Of a stretch of 10,416 nt of DNA, positions 6,464-10,416 are shown piece by piece. Each line of letters starts with the position of its first letter. Position 1 is the first letter of the stretch. The position numbers and the translations under genes are program-made. The notes under the pieces were generated by a model. It ran no database searches. It saw only the letters and a program-made list of their open reading frames with translations, and was not told the origin of the DNA. Origin of the DNA: Deltaproteobacteria bacterium (GTDB lineage: Bacteria; Desulfobacterota; Desulfobacteria; Desulfobacterales; Desulfatirhabdiaceae). Where the stretch lies: the NCBI GenBank assembly GCA_026388755.1, contig JAPLJE010000371.1, positions 1 to 10,416 of the forward strand, written 5' to 3'.

Positions 6464-6479
6464 TGCAAAAAAGCTCCCA
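6464..6479 (-). promoter_or_regulatory. Putative sigma-54 promoter ahead of dksA
   Basis: On the minus strand TGGGAGC, four T's and TTGCA fit the sigma-54 consensus TGGCACG-N4-TTGCW. The essential GG (-24) and GC (-12) lie at the canonical 10-base spacing. Three of the less strict -24 bases differ. A start near 6453 would leave a leader of about 42 nt. I found no convincing sigma-70 promoter here and no obvious activator-binding repeats. Confidence 0.35.
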
Positions 6480-6649
6480 TCACGATAATTCCATAAAAAA
6501 AGTCATAAAAACCATACGTAGTAAGATTCATTGAAAATTTATTGCGGCAGGGGGAAAAACAATATTATTTAAATTTTTAAAATAACAAAAATAGCGTTTT
6601 CTGTAAAGGGGAAAATGACTTCGAGTTTGTGGAATAAAATGCGGCGGAA
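6480..6649. other. AT-rich intergenic region between the BrxC-like gene and dksA
   Basis: This stretch holds no credible gene in any frame. It contains runs of A and T and a purely AT inverted repeat (6565-6585, arms TTATTT/AAATAA) but no GC-rich hairpin. The end of the BrxC-like transcript is therefore unmarked. Together with the putative sigma-54 box it forms the upstream regulatory region of dksA. Confidence 0.5.
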
Positions 6650-7753
6650 TCAGCTCTTGGAAAACACAATATCCTGTGCCTTTTCAAATGCTTCTTCTGC
6701 AATTTCCCGCTGTTTGGAAATGAGACTGCCGGGCCTGTCGAACTCAATGGCCTTCTTGATTTTCTGCAATTCAACCAGCGCCATGTTTCTCACTTCGTCT
6801 TTGGCATGGGCATTTTCCAGCAATTCAGAAATCATTTCAATCATCCGGTTGATCTGCAATAGCGTATCGTGCTGTAACAGAGTGAATCTCTCGTCCCGAA
6901 TTCGGTTATAAACAGGTTTAATCCGGGCAATCAGGTCATCCATGCAATCGAGATCGTCCCAAGGACTCCGCATTTCCAGGATATGGCGCAATCTTAAGAG
7001 GCCGGCGGCAGCTTCCGGGTCATCTTCAATATCGGACTGGAACCCGGTGAATTTCTCAAGCGATTGTTGCCATGATTCCCAGCGGACAACCCCGTATTCG
7101 TAGAAATCCTTCAACCGGATAACGGTATGGGAAAATGACACCAGGGCCGCTTTCCCGTCGCGGACAAAACAGATTTTTTCATAAGGATCCGGTATGGCCA
7201 GCCATGATTGGATAAATGAAATGCATGAGCGGATATCTGCCGCTCCAGGGTATTGCCCTGTTTCAGCCAGACGGCCGAAACCGACAAGCAATGCTTTCCA
7301 TTGTTTCAAGAAACCGCCAAGGAAATGGGTCAGATCATCTTGATCCGGAGGGCAATCCATGCCAAAAATATTCTTACAGGTATCGACCACGGCCCCCAGT
7401 TCGCAGGATGACAGACGCTTTCGAGGAATGACCTGAATCCGCTCCCATTGATCGGGCGCCTCCAGAAAGACACAGGAATGATGATGCAGAAACACATTGC
7501 CATTAACCACACAGGAAATCATTCTATCGGAAAAAAGGCTGGAAATGATTCTGGCGATTCTTGCCCCGGACCATGCATCGGGTTGCCCTGAAAACACGGA
7601 GAACACCTTCGAGAGCGAAACCGGTTGCTCTGAAGCGGAGCTATCATCCAAAAAAGCCAATACCCGTTTGAGATCGCCGGGCTCTGTTTTGCTAAACCCC
7701 AGCGGAAGCTGAAGGTGCCGGGAGAAAACCTTATCGTCATTTGCTATTTTCAT
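6650..7753 (-). CDS. Stand-alone protein resembling the C-terminal region of BREX BrxC/PglY (DUF6079-like)
   Basis: A 367-residue protein without ATPase motifs, signal peptide or membrane segment. Residues about 45-110 look like a winged helix: VFSGQPDAWSGARIARIISSL, then FSDRMISCVVNGNVF and WERIQVIPRKR. This matches the pattern I recall from BrxC/PglY (a PYGWP-type helix, an LF..GKI strand, an NG hairpin). There follow GQYPG (166-170), DFYEYGVVRWESW (216-228), an acidic DDPEAA turn (244-249) and long helices from about 280 to 360 with coiled-coil character. The order of these elements agrees with the BrxC C-terminal half. Full BrxC is over 1,000 residues with a P-loop domain; that domain and the extreme C terminus are absent, and no broken copy of them is visible nearby. 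ATG 7753 is chosen; an in-frame TTG at 7840 would add 29 residues. The family call comes from memory of sequence patterns and is tentative. Confidence 0.6.
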   Translation of the reverse strand: MKIANDDKVFSRHLQLPLGFSKTEPGDLKRVLAFLDDSSASEQPVSLSKVFSVFSGQPDAWSGARIARIISSLFSDRMISCVVNGNVFLHHHSCVFLEAPDQWERIQVIPRKRLSSCELGAVVDTCKNIFGMDCPPDQDDLTHFLGGFLKQWKALLVGFGRLAETGQYPGAADIRSCISFIQSWLAIPDPYEKICFVRDGKAALVSFSHTVIRLKDFYEYGVVRWESWQQSLEKFTGFQSDIEDDPEAAAGLLRLRHILEMRSPWDDLDCMDDLIARIKPVYNRIRDERFTLLQHDTLLQINRMIEMISELLENAHAKDEVRNMALVELQKIKKAIEFDRPGSLISKQREIAEEAFEKAQDIVFSKS

Positions 7754-7885
7754 GATATTGAGTCTTGTCAGGGATGAATTGCCTTGATAAATATCGAAGA
7801 TCATTTTTTTAAAATTAACATATCCTGCAGGATTCTTCAAGTTTTCCAGATATGGATATTTTCAGAAAAGAGGATGATTCTTATA
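7754..7885. promoter_or_regulatory. Divergent intergenic region with a 12-bp palindrome
   Basis: About 130 bp separate two divergent genes and must hold both promoters. ATCCTGCAGGAT (7822-7833) is a perfect palindrome near its middle and could be an operator. Candidate boxes are weak (for example TTGTCA at 7765-7770 for the plus strand), so I assign no promoter. Confidence 0.4.
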
Positions 7886-8440
7886 ATGGAAGGCCATCAT
7901 CTAATACTCGGGAAACTGATCGATGCAGTTACCGGCCGGGTGCTCCCGGACACCCATGACGAACGGTACCGACAGAAGCTGGCCAGGCTCCTGATGGATG
8001 CCAGAGGGTATTCCCAGGCGGATATTCAAAGCCGGTGCAGCCTTCGGGTCAAGGCAGGGGACAACTGCGCCATGGTGAAAGTGGATATGGCCGTAACCGT
8101 TGCCGATAGAATCTGTATGATCATCAAATACGGCCCGGGTTCGCTGGTCACCCGGCACCGCCCGGCCCTGGCAGCATCCCGACTCCTGGCCCCGTATCAG
8201 ATCCCCGTTGTCGTGGTCACCAACGGCGAGGATGCCGATATCCTGGATGGTCACACCGGAGAGGTGATCGCCAATGGCCTGGAGCACATCCCGGCCAGAC
8301 CGGAGCTTGCCGCTCGTTGTGCTGTTTTTCTGTTTCCGCCCATCGCAGAAGCCCGCGCCGAAATCGAAAGCCGCATCATGTATGCCTACGAAGTCGACGG
8401 CTCCTGCCCCTGCGATGATTCCATCTGCATCTTGCCTTAA
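7886..8440 (+). CDS. HsdR N-terminal-domain-like protein, apparently catalytically degenerate
   Basis: A 184-residue soluble protein resembling the type I restriction enzyme R-subunit N-terminal domain (HSDR_N family). DERYRQKLARLLMDARGY (25-42) matches the family's opening helix. VDMAV (66-70) supplies the conserved Asp (D67), and VVVVTNGEDADILD (108-121) is the typical late strand and turn. In active PD-(D/E)XK nucleases the next strand carries ExK. Here the aligned MIIKYGPG (78-85) keeps K81 but has I79 where the acid should be, so nuclease activity is doubtful. The C terminus has a cysteine group (C174, C176, C181), possibly metal-binding. No helicase or HsdM/HsdS gene is present. ATG 7886 has GAGG 12 bases upstream; an earlier TTG (7784) would add an unrelated AT-rich extension. 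Divergent from the BrxC-like gene and convergent with the ABC ATPase gene, five bases apart. Confidence 0.75.
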   Translation: MEGHHLILGKLIDAVTGRVLPDTHDERYRQKLARLLMDARGYSQADIQSRCSLRVKAGDNCAMVKVDMAVTVADRICMIIKYGPGSLVTRHRPALAASRLLAPYQIPVVVVTNGEDADILDGHTGEVIANGLEHIPARPELAARCAVFLFPPIAEARAEIESRIMYAYEVDGSCPCDDSICILP

Positions 8441-8445
8441 ATCTC

Positions 8446-9441
8446 TTAAAGCAAGGAGACGGCTCCAGCCCTGTGACAGGCTACCCGGTGATCTTTTTCG
8501 CCTGCGCCGGATACAGAAACCAGTTGAGGATATACTGTTTTACAAATCGCCACCGCAAACGGGCAGCGGGGATGGAAATGGCATCCCGAAGGAGGGTTGG
8601 CCGGAGAAGGAACATCTCCGGCAAGCTGGAATCTTTTCCTTTTTCGGGAAGGATCCGGAATGGGAATGGCCGATATCAGGGCCTGGGTATAGGGATGCAA
8701 CGGAGTAGCGTATAACCCTTCAGAGTCCGTGTATTCCACGATTCTTCCCAGATACATCACGGCAATGTTGTCTGAAATGTGTTTGACCACAGCCAGGTTG
8801 TGCGCAATGAACAGGTAGGACAGTTTCATCTCCCGTTGAAGCTCAAGCAGCAGATTGACAATCTGGGATTGAATGGAAACATCCAGGGCTGAAACCGGCT
8901 CATCGCAGATGATGAGCCTGGGATTCAGGGCAATGGCCCGTGCGATTCCAATCCGCTGACGCTGACCTCCGCTGAACTCATGGGCAAAACGCGAAACCGC
9001 CGTCTCCGGCATTCCAACCCTATTCAGCAGGTTTTTCACATAATCCTTTCGATCTTCAGAAGATCCGACTTTGTGAATCTCGTATGGCTCTTCAAGAATA
9101 TCACCGATGGTCTGCCTCGAATCCAGAGATTCGAATGGGTCCTGAAAAATGATCTGCATGTTTCTGCGGGCCCCTCTTAGCCGGCTTTGCGACAAAGCCA
9201 TCAGATCCTGCCCCATGAAATTGATTGCTCCGCTGTCAGGCTCAATCAGGCGGAGAAGGGCTCTTCCCACCGTTGTTTTTCCGCAGCCCGATTCTCCGAC
9301 AAGCCCGAGGGTTTTCCCCTCCTGAATCGTCAAGGAAATGTCGTCCACCGCATAGACATACCCTGTTTTTCTTTTGAATATGCCGCCTATAATCGGGAAA
9401 TACTTCGTTAAATGATGGACTTCTAATAAATTATTCGACAT
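8446..9441 (-). CDS. Oligopeptide/dipeptide ABC transporter ATP-binding protein (OppF/DppF type)
   Basis: A 331-residue ATPase of a peptide importer, acting at the inner face of the cytoplasmic membrane. Walker A is GESGCGKTT (49-57), the Q-loop glutamine is Q100, the signature is FSGGQRQR (156-163), Walker B is LIICDEP (176-182) with catalytic E181, and the H-loop histidine is H214. The C-terminal [12 protein letters not shown] pattern is the OppD/OppF extension. The insert [14 protein letters not shown] after TKYFP is typical of OppF/DppF rather than OppD. Substrate specificity cannot be read from the ATPase; peptide or nickel systems are both possible. No permease, binding protein or partner ATPase is in the window. 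It lies 13 bases after a recD2-like gene on the same strand, so they may share a transcript. The Shine-Dalgarno is weak. Confidence 0.93.
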   Translation of the reverse strand: MSNNLLEVHHLTKYFPIIGGIFKRKTGYVYAVDDISLTIQEGKTLGLVGESGCGKTTVGRALLRLIEPDSGAINFMGQDLMALSQSRLRGARRNMQIIFQDPFESLDSRQTIGDILEEPYEIHKVGSSEDRKDYVKNLLNRVGMPETAVSRFAHEFSGGQRQRIGIARAIALNPRLIICDEPVSALDVSIQSQIVNLLLELQREMKLSYLFIAHNLAVVKHISDNIAVMYLGRIVEYTDSEGLYATPLHPYTQALISAIPIPDPSRKRKRFQLAGDVPSPANPPSGCHFHPRCPFAVAICKTVYPQLVSVSGAGEKDHRVACHRAGAVSLL

Positions 9442-9454
9442 GGTGAATCGGTTA

Positions 9455-10416
9455 TCAGGCCTTTCTGCAATAGGGTTGTTGTAATGAATGATTCGCAGCG
9501 TTTTTCAACCGCTGATCCAGAAGCGAAAGGCGATTTCCGGGCTTATCGTTCTTGATGGCCGTATCCAGGGCGTGCCGGGTTCCAACGATAACGACCAATT
9601 TTTTCCCACGGGTAATGGCCGTATACAAGAGATTTCGCTGAAGCAGCGGATGGTGCTGGAGCATTAGCGGAATCACCACTGCCGGATATTCCGATCCCTG
9701 AGATTTATGGACGGAAATAGCATATGCCAGTGTCAGATCATCGAGTTCTTCGCTTTCATAATCCACCAGCCTGTCATCATAATTCACCGAAAGCCGTCTT
9801 TTTGACCCTTTTGGAGATGGGTCAATTTCTGAAATGACGCCTATGTCTCCGTTAAACACTTCCTTGGCATAGTTGTTTTTCAGATGCATGACCTTGTCTC
9901 CCAGCCTGAACTGGATTCCGGTCCCAGGGGAAAATTGGGGATTCAATGCTTCCTGGAGCACCTGGTTGAGCTGAATGGTTCCCACCGTCCCCTTGTGCAT
10001 GGGGCTCAGCACCTGAATATCTCGGACCGGATCCAACCCGAAACGCTCCGGGATTTTTCGGCTGCACAGCTCAACGATCGTCTTTACAACCGTTTCAGGC
10101 TGATATTGTTCTATAAAGTAAAACTCTGAAAGGCCTTCCGAATGTCGGTCCTTTTCCAGAATCGGAAGATTGCCCTGTCTGACCCGGTGGGCATTTACGA
10201 TGATAGGGCTTTTTTCAGCCTGGCGGAAGATCTCTTTCAGTTCGAATGTCCGGATGGCCCCGGATTGAATCAGGTCCGAAAGAATGTTTCCGGGTCCGAC
10301 AGACGGGAGCTGAAACACATCCCCAACCAGGATCAGGGTGGCGGTCACGGGAACAGCCTTCAGTAGATGAAACATAAGCTGGGCATCCATCATCGAGGCT
10401 TCATCCACAATCATCA
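9455..10416 (-). CDS. RecD2-type ATP-dependent DNA helicase, C-terminal part (5' end outside window)
   Basis: The last 320 or so residues of a superfamily 1B 5'-3' DNA helicase. The visible part starts inside motif II (IVDEASMMD). It then shows GDVFQLPSVGPG (motif III), EIFRQ (motif IV), SPMHKGTVG, the GDKVMHLKNNY and VFNGD segment, AISVHKSQGSEYP (motif V) and LLYTAITRGK (motif VI). The MHKG block, together with the LGDKVM and NGD blocks, is characteristic of RecD2 rather than RecBCD RecD. RecD2 works without RecBC in DNA repair and replication-fork maintenance. The methionine at 10414 is in the middle of motif II and is not the start. Nothing in the visible part is broken. The unusual neighbour is the OppF-type ATPase gene just downstream. 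Confidence 0.93.
   Translation of the reverse strand, partial: MIVDEASMMDAQLMFHLLKAVPVTATLILVGDVFQLPSVGPGNILSDLIQSGAIRTFELKEIFRQAEKSPIIVNAHRVRQGNLPILEKDRHSEGLSEFYFIEQYQPETVVKTIVELCSRKIPERFGLDPVRDIQVLSPMHKGTVGTIQLNQVLQEALNPQFSPGTGIQFRLGDKVMHLKNNYAKEVFNGDIGVISEIDPSPKGSKRRLSVNYDDRLVDYESEELDDLTLAYAISVHKSQGSEYPAVVIPLMLQHHPLLQRNLLYTAITRGKKLVVIVGTRHALDTAIKNDKPGNRLSLLDQRLKNAANHSLQQPYCRKA

Noticed and set aside
6565-6585. AT-only inverted repeat as a terminator of the BrxC-like gene
   Set aside because: Arms of six A/T pairs with no G/C cannot form a stable terminator hairpin, and there is no following T run beyond base composition.
6430-6649. Small gene or continuation of the BrxC-like frame past its stop
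   Set aside because: All three minus frames give short, AT-driven peptides without resemblance to a BrxC tail, so I do not call a frameshift.

Overview
The window reads as a densely packed chromosomal segment of a Gram-negative bacterium, most likely a Desulfobacterota (former Deltaproteobacteria) member. I infer this from moderate GC, a canonical DksA, a cspA-like gene with an E. coli-like leader layout, an HsdR_N-like protein of a type I remember mainly from deltaproteobacteria, and a putative sigma-54 promoter. This is memory of families, not a search result.

Layout, left to right. 1-174 is the 3' end of an unrecognised gene. Its stop codon overlaps the -35 box of a strong promoter for an initiator tRNA (213-289), which ends in a perfect-hairpin terminator (299-330). 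A plus-strand pair follows: a U32-family (RlhA/TrhP-like) protein and a nucleoside deaminase, overlapping by ATGA. A stand-alone cold-shock gene (3133-3333) has a near-consensus promoter, a leader of about 120 nt and a perfect terminator. That terminator also sits at the 3' end of a convergent minus-strand cluster running dksA, PHP phosphoesterase, rnc (RNase III), Elp3-like radical SAM protein (6411 down to 3407). Its members overlap or nearly touch, and a putative sigma-54 promoter lies ahead of dksA.

The right part looks more accessory. A 367-residue minus-strand protein (6650-7753) resembles the winged-helix and helical C-terminal region of BREX BrxC/PglY-type ATPases, but has no ATPase domain. 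Divergent from it is a small HsdR N-terminal-like protein (7886-8440) whose PD-(D/E)XK site appears degenerate. Between them are about 130 bp containing a 12-bp palindrome. Finally, an OppF/DppF-type ABC ATPase (8446-9441) lies 13 nt downstream of a RecD2-type helicase (9455 to the window edge, 5' part missing).

The common theme of the left and central parts is RNA: initiator tRNA, U32 RNA-hydroxylation family, deaminase, cold-shock RNA chaperone, RNase III, PHP phosphoesterase (some relatives degrade RNA), Elp3-like enzyme and the RNA polymerase regulator DksA. The most interesting candidate is the divergent BrxC-C-like/HsdR_N-like pair. Both families are linked to defence, and both appear to lack the catalytic parts. 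Whether it is a functional module is inference. The longest gene-free stretch is about 240 bp (6412-6649).
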